A stretch of 64,000 nt of DNA, from assembly GCF_018613935.1 (NCBI RefSeq), contig NZ_JAGGPF010000001.1, positions 372,001 through 436,000 of the forward strand, written 5' to 3'. The notes beneath the pieces were generated by a model that saw only the letters and a program-made list of their open reading frames with translations, was not told the origin of the DNA and searched no databases. Positions 56,143 to 64,000 of this stretch are shown here, piece by piece. Positions within the stretch are counted from its first letter, which is position 1. Each line of letters begins with the position of its first letter. The position numbers were made by a program, and so were the translations under genes. The stretch is from Agromyces sp. ISL-38 (GTDB taxonomy: Bacteria; Actinomycetota; Actinomycetes; Actinomycetales; Microbacteriaceae).

Positions 56143-56205
56143 CGCCGGCGGAACGGGCTCCTCCGCGACGTGCGTTAGCGTGGGTGGCTGACCCCGAGGA
56201 GCACC

Positions 56206-56883
56206 ATGAGACCCGGACCGAGGCGCAGCGTCAGCCAGGTCGACATCGTCGACGCGGCGTTCGAGATCCTCGAGCAGAAGGGCTTCGCCGCCGTCTCCGT
56301 GCGGGGCGTGGCGGCGGCGCTCGGGCTCACGCCCACCGCGATCTACACGTACTTCCCGTCGAAGAACGCGCTCATGCGGGCCATGGTCGAAGAGCTCCTC
56401 GCGGGCGTCGACGTGGCTGCGGCGTCCGACGCGTCGAGCGGATGGCGCGACCGCGTGCACGCCCTCGCGCTCGCCGTGCGGGCGAGGCTCGCCGAGCATG
56501 CCGGCGCCATGGTGCTCGTCACGAGCGGGCCGCTCGACGGGCCGCACGCCCTCGCGCTCGGCGAGGCGCTCATCCGCTTGTTCGTCGAGGCGGGCCTCCC
56601 AGTCGACGACGCCGCGCGGGTCGCAGTGGCCGTGCGGGCGCACGTGCTCGGCGTGAGCGCCCTCGAGGCAGCCGAGCGCGCCGGCCGGGTAGCTGAAGCG
56701 GGCTCCGACGAGGGTACCGGCCGTGCGACATCCAGACCCCTCTGGACGGATGCCTCGCGCTTCCCGCTCACCCAGGCGACCGCGCACCTCGCGCTCGCCG
56801 CGGGAGCCGACGACGAGTTCACGTGGGGAATCAACCGCTTGCTCGACGGGCTAATCGGCACCGTGCCGGCGCGCAGCGCTTGA
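56206..56883 (+). CDS. TetR-family regulator
   Basis: 225 residues from ATG 56206 with AGGAGCACC upstream. The TetR DNA-binding domain is clear: QVDIVDAAFEILEQKGFAAVSVRGVAAALGLTPTAIYTYFPSKNALMRAMVEELL. The C-terminal ligand domain is poorly conserved and rich in Ala/Val. No divergent partner; target unknown. Immediately followed by a terminator. Confidence 0.88.
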   Translation: MRPGPRRSVSQVDIVDAAFEILEQKGFAAVSVRGVAAALGLTPTAIYTYFPSKNALMRAMVEELLAGVDVAAASDASSGWRDRVHALALAVRARLAEHAGAMVLVTSGPLDGPHALALGEALIRLFVEAGLPVDDAARVAVAVRAHVLGVSALEAAERAGRVAEAGSDEGTGRATSRPLWTDASRFPLTQATAHLALAAGADDEFTWGINRLLDGLIGTVPARSA

Positions 56884-56922
56884 GGCGAGGCGCCGGCCCC
56901 GAGAAGGAGCCGACGCCTCGCC
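56884..56922 (+). terminator. Hairpin terminator after TetR gene
   Basis: Arms 56884-56897 and 56909-56922, 13 of 14 paired, starting directly after the stop codon. Confidence 0.75.
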
Positions 56923-57148
56923 GGTGGTGCGATGTCGGTGGTGCCGGTGGTGCGTTACTCCGCGCTCGGCGCGGATGCCGCGGCACCGCCGTGCGCGCAC
57001 GCACGACTGCCGGGCTGAACGTGATCGTTGCGACCTGCGCGCGCCGGGGCTATGTTGAGCTCGGACTCGTAGCGTCGCGATCGGATCGGTGCATTCGCGA
57101 CGGCGCCCTCACCGCCGAGCCCGGCTTGCCGGTGGTGGAAGGAGCGAC

Positions 57149-58231
57149 ATGAGAGTCCTGCGGATGGCATTCTTTTTGGCATTTGCGACGGCGCTGCTGG
57201 TGGTCGACGTCCCTGCGCCGGCGCGCGCCGCTGCGCCGGTCGAGTTGCAGTTCGCCTGCGCCCTGAAGAGCAACGGATTGGTGCGCGCAGCTGACAGCGC
57301 CGGCCAGTGCAAGAAGAACGAAGACGCAATCACCATCAAGCCAGGGCCGCTCTTTGTCTGCATCAAGCCGGACGGATCGGTCCGTCGCGCGAGCGGGCAG
57401 GTCACCTGCAAGCCCGCCGGCGCCGTCCTCCTCGAACTGCCGCCGGCAAGCGGGACGATCTCCTTCTGCGCCGCGATGCCGAGTGGCGTGCTGCGTTACG
57501 TGACCGACGCGGCGCAGTGCTCGGCGAACGAGAATGCCGTGTACGTGTCCGCGAACCCCGCGTCGCTCACGGTTGTGAAGGTGACCGATCCGGCATCGGA
57601 TCCGCAGGACTTCGACTTCGATCTGACCGGGGCCGGGGTGCCGGCAGATCTTGATATGGACGCGGACGCGGGCGACGCGACGTTGTCGTCGTCGCAGAAG
57701 TTCGAGCTGGACGTTGCTGACTTCGGCGCGCACACGGTGAGCGAGTCCGCGGTTGCGGGCTGGACGTTGACGGGTCTGGAGTGCACGGGCGCGGGTGGCG
57801 ATTCGTCGACGGATCTGGCCGCTCGCACGGCGACGCTCGACATCGATGCGGGCGAGGACGTGGTCTGCACATTCACGAACACCAAGCAGCGAGCGTCGCT
57901 CACGGTTGTGAAGGTGACCGATCCGGCATCGGATCCGCAGGACTTCGATTTCGATCTCACCGGGGCGGGGATACCGGCGGATGTCGACCTCGATACGGAT
58001 GCGAGTAGTGCGACGTTGCCGTCGTCGCAGAAGTTCGAGCTGGACGTTGCTGACTTCGGCGCGCACACGGTGAGCGAGTCCGCGGTTGCGGGCTGGACGT
58101 TGACGGGTCTGGAGTGCACGGGTGCGGGTGGCGATTCGTCGACGGATCTGGCCGCTCGCACGGCGACGCTCGACATCGATGCGGGCGAGGACGTGGTCTG
58201 CACATTCACGAACACCAAGCAGGCCGCTTAG
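57149..58231 (+). CDS. Secreted repeat protein: three Cys-pair repeats plus two 111-residue tandem domains
   Basis: 360 residues from ATG 57149 with GGAAGGAG upstream. Signal peptide (about 1-28, MRVLRMAFFLAFATALLVVDVPAPARA). Residues 33-134 hold three repeats of about 31-37 residues, each with two cysteines 16-17 apart (37/54, 71/87, 107/124) in the pattern C...G..R......QC...E. Two nearly identical 111-residue units follow (SLTVVKVTDPASDPQDFDFDLTG...EDVVCTFTNTKQ), resembling the prealbumin-like/SpaA-type beta domains of surface adhesins. No sortase motif or anchor; it stops two residues after the second unit. More GTT and TTG codons than neighbours suggest foreign origin. Confidence 0.82.
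   Translation: MRVLRMAFFLAFATALLVVDVPAPARAAAPVELQFACALKSNGLVRAADSAGQCKKNEDAITIKPGPLFVCIKPDGSVRRASGQVTCKPAGAVLLELPPASGTISFCAAMPSGVLRYVTDAAQCSANENAVYVSANPASLTVVKVTDPASDPQDFDFDLTGAGVPADLDMDADAGDATLSSSQKFELDVADFGAHTVSESAVAGWTLTGLECTGAGGDSSTDLAARTATLDIDAGEDVVCTFTNTKQRASLTVVKVTDPASDPQDFDFDLTGAGIPADVDLDTDASSATLPSSQKFELDVADFGAHTVSESAVAGWTLTGLECTGAGGDSSTDLAARTATLDIDAGEDVVCTFTNTKQAA
57561..58226 (+). repeat. Two tandem 333-bp DNA repeats
   Basis: Copies 57561-57893 and 57894-58226. The first 45 bp or so and the last 200 bp are almost identical, while the stretch at about 57623-57683 (57956-58016 in copy 2) has diverged. This mosaic points to recent duplication or gene conversion. Confidence 0.8.
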
Positions 58232-58478
58232 CGCGTCTGTGTCCTCCTCACCCCCTGCTCACGTGTTGTGCGCCAGAGCAGCTCGAGAGGATCACGTCGG
58301 GTGCGACGCCGCGCTCGGCACCCGCTTCACCGATGGTGAGGATGCCTTGGGGTTCAGTCGGGGAGGCGCGTTGCGCTCCACCCTCTCCTGGGCGGCCGGG
58401 TGGTTGCGATACGCCTGCTTCGCGAGCTACTCAGCCACGGGCCTGCGGGCGTACCATCGGTCGCGGGGGTGGTGCGAG

Positions 58479-58904
58479 ATGCCGGGAATCGGGGGATCGA
58501 CCATACGGCGTCGCGTGGCGGCATCCGTGAGTCTCGCGGGCGCGCTGGCAGCCGGCTCGCTCGGACTCAGCGGGTGCTCGTCGGGAGGCCCGGCGGGTGG
58601 CTCGTCGGCGCTGCCACCCGTGATCGTCGAGCTCGACGAAGTCGACGGCACGACGGTGGAGGTGCCCGAGGGCGGCGCCGTGGACCTGACGGGCGATGAC
58701 GAGACGTACGCCGAATGGACGGCGGAGATCGCCGACCCCGACATCGTCGAGTTCGAGCCCGGACGCGACGACGGGAGCGCGCAGTTCAACCCCGGCCTCA
58801 CCGCGAAATCGGTCGGGGAGACCGAGGTCACGCTCGAGAACGGCGAGACCGGAGACGCCGTGACGTTCACGGTCGAGGTCGTGCCGAAGTCGGCCGGTTA
58901 CTAG
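58479..58904 (+). CDS. Small acidic lipoprotein, possibly Ig-like/chagasin-like
   Basis: 141 residues from ATG 58479. Arg-rich head, hydrophobic segment and lipobox LSGC with Cys33, then a Gly/Ser spacer. The mature domain of about 95 residues is beta-rich and very acidic (VIVELDEVDGTTVEVPEGGAVDLTGDDETYAEWTAEIADPDIVEFEPGRDDGSAQFNPGLTAKSVGETEVTLENGETGD). The GxTEVTL and AQFNPGLTAKSVG pieces recall BIg2 or I42 chagasin-type folds, but the match is weak. Function unknown. Confidence 0.65.
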   Translation: MPGIGGSTIRRRVAASVSLAGALAAGSLGLSGCSSGGPAGGSSALPPVIVELDEVDGTTVEVPEGGAVDLTGDDETYAEWTAEIADPDIVEFEPGRDDGSAQFNPGLTAKSVGETEVTLENGETGDAVTFTVEVVPKSAGY

Positions 58905-58940
58905 CGCGCGAGCGGATGCCACGGGGCCGGTGTCGCGGCG

Positions 58941-59696
58941 TCAGTGCATGATCATGCCGCCGGTGACGTTGAACGCCTGGCCGGTGAGATAGTCGGCATC
59001 GTCGGTCGCGAGGAAGTGCGCGACGCCCGCCACGTCGTCGGCGACGCCGAGGCGCCCGAGCGGTGAGTACGACGACCACTGCGCGACATCCGCCTCGGTG
59101 CGTGTCGCCGCCCCCATCTCGGTGAGCACATATCCGGGGCAGAGCGAGTTGGCGGTGATGCCGTGCCGGCCGAGCTCGAGCGCGGTGACGCGAGTGAGCG
59201 CGATCACCGCTGCCTTCGATGCCGCGTAGTGCGCATGGCCCTGGCCGCCTGCCTTGCCGGCCATGCTCGCGAGATTGATGATCCTGCCGCCATGCCCGGC
59301 CGCGATCATCGCCCGCGCCGCCGTCTGCGTGGTGACGAGCATCGAGCGGGTGTTGATGGAGAACGTCTGGTCCCAGTCGGACACGTCGATCTCGAGCAGC
59401 GGCGCGAACCGCAGGATGCCGGCGTTGTTCACGAGCACGTCGACGCCGCCGAGCCCGTCGATCGCGGCACCGACGGCGCGTCTCGTGTCGTCGGCATCAC
59501 CGAGGTCGACACGGTGGAAGACACCGCCGATCCGCTCGGCGTGTTCGCGCCCCGGCTCCTCGAGCAGGTCGAGGATCGCGACCCGTGCGCCCGAGGCCGC
59601 GAGCCGGGAGGCGATGGCGGCGCCGATGCCTCGCGCGGCCCCTGTGACGATCGCGCGTCGGCCGGCGAGCGGCGCCGGTGCTGTGGGAGTGATCAT
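58941..59696 (-). CDS. SDR-family oxidoreductase
   Basis: 251 residues from ATG 59696, 2 nt after the PNPOx-like gene. Classical short-chain dehydrogenase motifs: cofactor TGAARGIG, NNAG in VDVLVNNAGILRF, catalytic Ser in INLASMAGKAGG, and YAASK with the catalytic Tyr and Lys. Asp in VAILDLLEE after the second strand favours NAD+ over NADP+. Last gene of a minus-strand operon; substrate unknown. Confidence 0.9.
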   Translation of the reverse strand: MITPTAPAPLAGRRAIVTGAARGIGAAIASRLAASGARVAILDLLEEPGREHAERIGGVFHRVDLGDADDTRRAVGAAIDGLGGVDVLVNNAGILRFAPLLEIDVSDWDQTFSINTRSMLVTTQTAARAMIAAGHGGRIINLASMAGKAGGQGHAHYAASKAAVIALTRVTALELGRHGITANSLCPGYVLTEMGAATRTEADVAQWSSYSPLGRLGVADDVAGVAHFLATDDADYLTGQAFNVTGGMIMH

Positions 59697-59698
59697 GG

Positions 59699-60346
59699 TC
59701 AGCCGGGGAGGCGCTCGGCGCTCCAGCCGTCGCCCGCCCGGGTGTACTCCACGCGGTTGCTCGGGCCGTCGAGGTCGCCTCGCCAGAACGTGATCCGGCG
59801 CGGCGTCACTCGGAACCCCACCCAGGTCGGTGGCGCGTCGAGCGTGCCGTCGGGGTGTTCCACGGCGAAGGCCGCCCACGCCTCCCGGCGCGCCGCGAGG
59901 CCGAGCTCGGCGAGCTCCGCGGTGTTCGACCAGGCGAGGAGCTGCAGGTAGCGCGAGCGCGACGCGAAGACCGCGGCGGCCTCCTCGGCGGAGGCGGGCG
60001 CCGCGTCGCCCACCACGGTGACCTGCCGACCGAGTTCGACCCAGACGAAGGTGAGCGTGACGCGCGGGTTCGCCGCGAGCTCGCTCGCCTTCCGGCTCCG
60101 GGCGTCGGTGTGGAAGTAGAGCGCCTCGCCGTCGAATTCGCTGAGCAGCACGTTGCGCGAGTCGGGGTAGCCGTCGGCGCCGATCGTCGAGAGCGTCATC
60201 AGCGGCCGGAGTTCGTCGGAGTTCTCGGGCAGCCACCGGCCGAGCAGAGCCAGCGGGTCGGGCAGCGTCTCGTCGGGGTTCGGCTGGTCCTCGCCGAACG
60301 TCTGCGTGCTCGTGATGGTCACGGGGTAGGGTCCAGGTTCACTCAT
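59699..60346 (-). CDS. PdxH-like pyridoxamine 5'-phosphate oxidase family protein
   Basis: 215 residues from ATG 60346, with AGGAG upstream on the minus strand. PNPOx pattern: PLMTLSTIGADGYPDSRNVLLSEFDGEALYFHTDARSRKASELAANPRVTLTFVWVELGRQVTVVGDAAPAS, and the C-terminal RRITFWRGDLDGPSNRVEYTR in place of PdxH's WQG...RLHDR. The shape is that of true PNP oxidase relatives, but the divergent C-terminus suggests another flavin-dependent substrate. Lies between the creatininase-family and SDR genes. Confidence 0.85.
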   Translation of the reverse strand: MSEPGPYPVTITSTQTFGEDQPNPDETLPDPLALLGRWLPENSDELRPLMTLSTIGADGYPDSRNVLLSEFDGEALYFHTDARSRKASELAANPRVTLTFVWVELGRQVTVVGDAAPASAEEAAAVFASRSRYLQLLAWSNTAELAELGLAARREAWAAFAVEHPDGTLDAPPTWVGFRVTPRRITFWRGDLDGPSNRVEYTRAGDGWSAERLPG

Positions 60347-60375
60347 GCGGGCGTTCCTCTCCTGTTCCGGATGCC

Positions 60376-61209
60376 TCAAGCTTGGCGCGTTCCGCCGGGG
60401 ATGTCGCCGGTCGGTTCGCCAGAGGCTCTGCTCATCGGCGGCGCCGGGTCGAACCGCGCGATCTCCTCGAACGAGCGTGCGCTCTCCTCGACGGCGGCCG
60501 CGAAGATCGCTGCCCCGTACGCGGCATTCGCACCGGTCGGATCGCCGATCACGCCGTCGGGGTGGAAGTCGCTGCTCAGCCAGCCCATGATCACGGGCTT
60601 CGAGTGGAACCCGATGCGCGGGTAGGCGGTCAAGTGGTCGGGCACCCGCCGTTCGGCGCGGCCGAGATCGACGAGATCGGGGCGCAGGTGCATCATGAGC
60701 GAGGTCTCGCCGTGCCCGCCGTGGATGCCGTACCCCAGCTCATCGGGGCCCGCGTCGCCGTCGCCCGCCGGCACGGGGAAGCCCATGAGAAACGTCTGCA
60801 GGCCGAAGCGCCGACGCAGCTCGCGGAGCGCGACCTGCAGTAGGGCGACGTTGCCGCCGTGGCCGTTCAGGAAGACGAGCTTCCGAGCGGGCGTCATCGC
60901 GACCGACCGGCCGAGATCGACGAGGGTCGCCATGAGCGTCTCGCCCGAGAGCCACATCGTGCCCGGCGCCCAGCTGTGCTCGTCGGACTTCGTGTACGCG
61001 AGCGGATGCAGGAGCCACGCGTCGACGCCACGCGCAACCGCGCGCTCGACGGCGGCCGTCGCGACGGACTCAGCCATGATGCGGTCGGTCGCGAGCGGGA
61101 GGTGGTCGCCGTGATGCTCGATCGCCCCGGTCGGCAGCACGAGCACGGAGTCAGCCGTGAGGGTGCGGGCCACGGCCGGCCCCGAGAGCTCCTCGAGCAG
61201 TCGGCTCAT
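60376..61209 (-). CDS. Creatininase-family amidohydrolase
   Basis: 277 residues from ATG 61209, which overlaps the stop of the FAD-linked oxidase gene. Metal-binding motifs are conserved: LPTGAIEHHGDHLPLATD (Glu and His ligands, Asp), FLNGHGGNVALLQ, and GIHGGHGETSLMMHLRPDLVD. The family includes creatininase, MftE and FAPy deformylase (ArfB), all opening cyclic amides or removing formyl groups with two metal ions. With the oxidase and ABC transporter it may open a ring in a catabolic route (inference). Confidence 0.9.
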   Translation of the reverse strand: MSRLLEELSGPAVARTLTADSVLVLPTGAIEHHGDHLPLATDRIMAESVATAAVERAVARGVDAWLLHPLAYTKSDEHSWAPGTMWLSGETLMATLVDLGRSVAMTPARKLVFLNGHGGNVALLQVALRELRRRFGLQTFLMGFPVPAGDGDAGPDELGYGIHGGHGETSLMMHLRPDLVDLGRAERRVPDHLTAYPRIGFHSKPVIMGWLSSDFHPDGVIGDPTGANAAYGAAIFAAAVEESARSFEEIARFDPAPPMSRASGEPTGDIPGGTRQA

Positions 61210-62558
61210 GCGGTGGTTCCGCTGACCATGAGGGGATTGCTCACGGCCGACGTGGGCGCCGGGGCCGGGAGCTTGCCTGGGTTCAAAAGCGCCTGCGGGT
61301 CGGTCTCGGCCTTCAGTTCGCGCGTGCGCTCGATCTCGACATCGACGTACCACTGGTGCGGATTGTGCGTGTTCACGCCGAGCTCGGCGAGCGTCGCGAA
61401 CCCGGCGACGACGGCCTCCTCGCTCTCGTATTCGCCCGCGAGCATACCGATCGGCCGGCCCTTCTGGGCCTCGATGTGCAGCATTCCACCGGCATAGACG
61501 GCGTGCACCTCGTCGATGCGCTCGACGAGGGCGTCACCCCCGACCTCGACGTGGAAGTAGGTACCGGGGTAGGCCTTCTGCAACCACTCGATCGGATGGT
61601 TGTACGAGATCATGCTCAGCCTCATGACCTCTTGGGCGCCGTCGCGCACGTCTTCGACGACGCCGCCGACCGATTCGACGAGCGCGGCGGCCGCGGCCAC
61701 CGCCCGAGCGTCGAGGATCGCCCGCAGGCTCGCCCGCCCCTTCGGGATGCCGGCGTTCGACGGCAAGGCGTCGGCGAGCGTGGGCAGGTCGGCCGACACC
61801 AGCCGTGGCGTCGGCTCGAGGTCGCCCACCTGGCGGATGATCGAGAGCGCTTGCGAGAAGTCGTCGAAGCTCGCGTAGAACGCACGCCACTCCTGCAGCG
61901 GCTCGAGCCGCACCGTCGCTCGTGCGATGATCCCGGCGGTGCCGTAGTTGTGCAGGTACGGTTGCGCGGCTTCGCCCTCGAAATGCACGAGCTCGGCGTC
62001 GCTGGTCGCGTGCACGACATCGAGGGCGACCACGAACGGCCCGCCGGCGATGACGCCGTGGGCGATCGAGCCCGTGCCGCCGGAGCCGCCCGAGAGGAAG
62101 CCGCCGAGCGTGCTCTGCGCCGTGGACGGATAGAGCAGCAGCTGCTGGCCTGCCGACCACGCCTGGTTCTCGATCATCGCCAGCACGGCGCCCGCGTCGG
62201 CCGTGACGAACCCGTCGCCGACCTCGACGATCGTGCGCGCACGGCTCATGTCGAGCACGAGGCCTCCCGACATCGGGATACCCTGCCCGTAGTTCCCGGT
62301 CCCCTTGCCTCGGGGGGTGATCGGCACGCCGTGGCGCACCGCGGCGGCGACCACCTGCGCGATCTGCTGGGCCGACGTGGGGTAGGCGACGATGTCGGCG
62401 AGTCCGAGGGGGAGCTTCGCCGAGATCACCGGCGAGAGCTTGCAGCCGTCGACGGAGGCGCGTTCACGCGTCGCGAGGTCGACGCTGACGCCGCGCTCGC
62501 CGAGCAGTTCGGTGAGCGTGGCGGCGAGCCCGGCGAGGTCGGGAGTGGTCGGGGTCAT
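61206..62558 (-). CDS. FAD-linked oxidase of the VAO/GlcD type
   Basis: 450 residues from ATG 62558. FAD-binding type 4 domain: IVAYPTSAQQIAQVVAAAVRHGVPITPRGKGTGNYGQ (PP-loop), GGLVLDMSRARTIVEVGDGFVTADAGA, LGGFLSGGSGGTGSIAHG, and a C-terminal ALLNPGKL. No covalent-His RSGGH motif. The region around residue 35 (ERASVDGCKLSPVI) is unusual for glycolate oxidases. Substrate unknown. First gene of the FAD oxidase-creatininase-PNPOx-SDR operon, separated from the ABC genes by a hairpin. Confidence 0.88.
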   Translation of the reverse strand: MTPTTPDLAGLAATLTELLGERGVSVDLATRERASVDGCKLSPVISAKLPLGLADIVAYPTSAQQIAQVVAAAVRHGVPITPRGKGTGNYGQGIPMSGGLVLDMSRARTIVEVGDGFVTADAGAVLAMIENQAWSAGQQLLLYPSTAQSTLGGFLSGGSGGTGSIAHGVIAGGPFVVALDVVHATSDAELVHFEGEAAQPYLHNYGTAGIIARATVRLEPLQEWRAFYASFDDFSQALSIIRQVGDLEPTPRLVSADLPTLADALPSNAGIPKGRASLRAILDARAVAAAAALVESVGGVVEDVRDGAQEVMRLSMISYNHPIEWLQKAYPGTYFHVEVGGDALVERIDEVHAVYAGGMLHIEAQKGRPIGMLAGEYESEEAVVAGFATLAELGVNTHNPHQWYVDVEIERTRELKAETDPQALLNPGKLPAPAPTSAVSNPLMVSGTTA

Positions 62559-62590
62559 TCGGGATCCTCCGGGTTGTGGGAACGGGGAGC

Positions 62591-62640
62591 GCGGATGCCG
62601 CGCGCTGCAGCTCGGTCACAGCTCGGCGCGCGGCATCCGC
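62591..62640 (-). terminator. Hairpin between ABC binding protein and FAD oxidase genes
   Basis: Perfect 14-bp arms (62591-62604 with 62627-62640) including GGATGCCGC, 22-nt loop, 7 nt after the binding-protein stop on the minus strand. It may end the ABC transcript or reduce readthrough into the enzyme genes. Confidence 0.68.
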
Positions 62641-62647
62641 TCGCCGG

Positions 62648-63811
62648 CTAGAAGCCGATCGACTCGTCGATGAACTCGTTGGTGTAGAGGTCCTCGGCGG
62701 TCAGGTCTTCTGGGACCTCGAAGCCCTGCTCGGCGTAGATCGGCGTGACGATGTCGAAGAGCTCCTGCACCCGCGCCGGGTCGAGGTTGCCCAGGATGTC
62801 GTCGGGGCCGTTGCCGACGAGCTCGCTCTTCATGGTCTCGACCGAGAAGTCGGCGACCTCCTGCGAGTACAGCCATCCGGTGTCGTACGCGTCGATGAGC
62901 TCCAGGATGAGCTCGTTCGTCGCGTCGGGGCTCGCGAAGAAGTCGATCTCGGCCTGCTGCAGCACCGGCACGAGCTCGGTGAGGCAGTCGGCGTACTCGG
63001 TCACGGCCTCGGGCTTGAGCGAGAGCACGGCGGCGTACTTCGGGTAGCCGGCGTCGTTGATGAGCTCGTACTCGACGGGCTTGCCCCACTCCGTGATCTC
63101 GTTCTTGTAGATGTACGGCTCGGCCGAGGCGAAGCCCTGCTGGGCGACGGCGCCGCCCTCGGAGACGAACACGGCGGGGCTGCCGTCGTAGGTCGCGTCC
63201 ACCTGGTCGGCCTGCAGGATGCCGGCGCCCACGAAGTAGTCGATGTACGTGCCGCCGGGGAAGACGCGGATCGTCGTGCCCTCGGAGCCGAGGTCGGCGA
63301 TGCTCGTCACGTCGGGGAGCGTCTCGGGGTCCCACATGATCATCTGCGGGTCCTTCTCGAGGGGTGCGAACACGCCGACGGTCGGCAGGTCGCTCGCGTG
63401 CGCGATGGACTCGTCGGTGCCGACGTACGCCAGGAAGATGGAGTCGTCGGTGTACATCTGCGCGTTCGGCTGCGTGAAGCCCGTCGCGGGTCCGCCCGCG
63501 AGGATCGTGACGTCGACGCCCGTGTACTCGCCGCCGGCCATGAGCGGCCCGGTGACCGACTTGATCGAGTCGTCGATCGTGTAGCCGTCGCCGACGAGCT
63601 CGTACAGGTGACCGTGCTCGGCCTCGGGATTCCAGTCGGTCTGGATCTTGATGTCGGCGGGGCAGCCGGCGGCCGCGAGGTCGACGGAGCCGATCTCCAG
63701 TTCGGGTGCGTCCGCTGTGTCGCCGCTCGCGGAGCTGCTGCAGGCCGCGAGGGCGAGGCTGCCGGCCATGAAGCCGGCGACCGCGGCCGCGCGCTTGGTG
63801 GTGGTGCGCAT
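62648..63811 (-). CDS. NMT1/TauA-type ABC transporter substrate-binding lipoprotein
   Basis: 387 residues from ATG 63811 with GGAGATCCC upstream. Lipobox LAAC with Cys24. The fold matches SsuA/TauA/ThiY-like binding proteins for small aromatic or sulfonate ligands: IKIQTDWNPEAEHGHLYELVGDGYTID, VDVTILAGGPATGFTQPNAQMYTDDSIFLAYVGTDE, DLGSEGTTIRVFPGGTYIDYFVGAGILQADQVD. Ligand unknown; the adjoining oxidase and creatininase genes suggest an N-heterocycle or aromatic compound (inference). Confidence 0.87.
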   Translation of the reverse strand: MRTTTKRAAAVAGFMAGSLALAACSSSASGDTADAPELEIGSVDLAAAGCPADIKIQTDWNPEAEHGHLYELVGDGYTIDDSIKSVTGPLMAGGEYTGVDVTILAGGPATGFTQPNAQMYTDDSIFLAYVGTDESIAHASDLPTVGVFAPLEKDPQMIMWDPETLPDVTSIADLGSEGTTIRVFPGGTYIDYFVGAGILQADQVDATYDGSPAVFVSEGGAVAQQGFASAEPYIYKNEITEWGKPVEYELINDAGYPKYAAVLSLKPEAVTEYADCLTELVPVLQQAEIDFFASPDATNELILELIDAYDTGWLYSQEVADFSVETMKSELVGNGPDDILGNLDPARVQELFDIVTPIYAEQGFEVPEDLTAEDLYTNEFIDESIGF

Positions 63812-63894
63812 GGGATCTCCTCTGTGGTGGGGGTGCTGTGGCGGGGTGCCGGTGGTGCGGGGTGATGTCGTGGCAGTACTGCTGGGGGAGGGGG

Positions 63895-64000
63895 TCAGGC
63901 GAAGTCGTACCATTTGCCGACGACTCGCTTGCCGAGCCAGCCGAAGAACCAGAAGACGACGACGCCGAAGAGCGAGGCGAGGATGATGGAGGCGAACAGG
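63895..64000 (-). CDS. ABC transporter permease, C-terminal end only
   Basis: The stop is TCA at 63895-63897 on the minus strand. The 34 visible codons read LFASIILASLFGVVVFWFFG then WLGKRVVGKWYDFA, the usual last membrane helix and basic tail of SsuC/TauC-type permeases. The rest lies beyond the window. It is upstream of, and probably co-transcribed with, the binding-protein gene. Confidence 0.8.
   Translation of the reverse strand, partial: LFASIILASLFGVVVFWFFGWLGKRVVGKWYDFA

Noticed and set aside
57561-58226. Tandem repeats considered as a CRISPR array
   Set aside because: Units are 333 bp, in frame and coding; there are no short repeats with unique spacers and no cas genes.

Overview
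The window is high-GC DNA from an actinobacterium, most likely a member of the Microbacteriaceae close to Agromyces or Microbacterium (inference). The signs are strong GC3 bias, many translationally coupled genes (ATGA or GTGA overlaps), many apparent leaderless promoters (TAnnnT about 6-7 nt before the start codon), actinobacterial iron and arsenic genes, and the word GGATGCCGC/GCGGCATCC scattered through coding and intergenic DNA. It looks chromosomal. I saw no rRNA, tRNA, CRISPR array, IS element or prophage.

Layout. 1-5.8 kb: sugar and polysaccharide use (truncated sugar ABC binding protein, GH35 beta-galactosidase, PfkB kinase, secreted GH5 cellulase with an X2-like module). 5.8-17.2 kb: ArsR/SRPBCC pair, lipoprotein, 1258-residue zinc-ribbon membrane protein, NUC1 nuclease, flavin hydroxylase, 3-hydroxyisobutyrate-dehydrogenase-like enzyme, CYP152 peroxygenase. 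17.2-24.1 kb: an arsenic-type island (MFS permease, thioredoxin reductase, ArsC, ArsR-ArsC fusion, flavin monooxygenase with a Cys tail, ArsR, aquaglyceroporin) with no ArsB or Acr3 pump. 24.1-29.0 kb: miscellaneous enzymes and oligopeptidase B. 29.2-32.6 kb: efeUOB iron uptake under a DtxR/IdeR box. 32.7-38.9 kb: LacI regulator, YefM/RelE-type toxin-antitoxin pair, LysM lipoprotein, GIY-YIG protein, DUF4383 membrane protein, MocR regulator divergent from a PNPOx-like gene. 39.0-56.1 kb: a fructan locus (LuxR-type ATPase regulator, membrane-anchored GH32, GH68 levansucrase, RidA, 981-residue GH32, fructokinase, LacI regulator, frcBCA-type ABC transporter, ABM-domain protein). 56.2-64 kb: TetR, a repeat-containing secreted protein, a lipoprotein, and an uncharacterised catabolic cluster (SDR, PNPOx-like, creatininase family, FAD-linked oxidase, NMT1-type ABC transporter, cut by the window end).

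How the genes work together. In the fructan locus levansucrase would make levan from sucrose, GH32 enzymes would release fructose outside the cell, and FrcBCA plus the PfkB kinase would import and phosphorylate it. A LacI-type operator (consensus TGACAwCGwTGTCA) occurs four times: over the LacI gene start, in the frcB promoter, and downstream of two promoters that precede the large GH32 gene and a 39-codon ORF resembling its signal peptide. In the arsenic island arsenate would be reduced by the two ArsC proteins, with thioredoxin reductase supplying electrons, and arsenite would leave through the aquaglyceroporin.

The most unusual item is the large GH32, where a beta-sandwich-like module interrupting the catalytic domain is itself interrupted by a second copy of the same module. 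Other points worth checking are the duplicated promoter-operator-signal-peptide unit, the cysteine-free ArsR domain fused to ArsC, the widespread leaderless starts, and an intergenic repeat that has become the C-terminus of EfeU. All functional calls rest on motif reading only.
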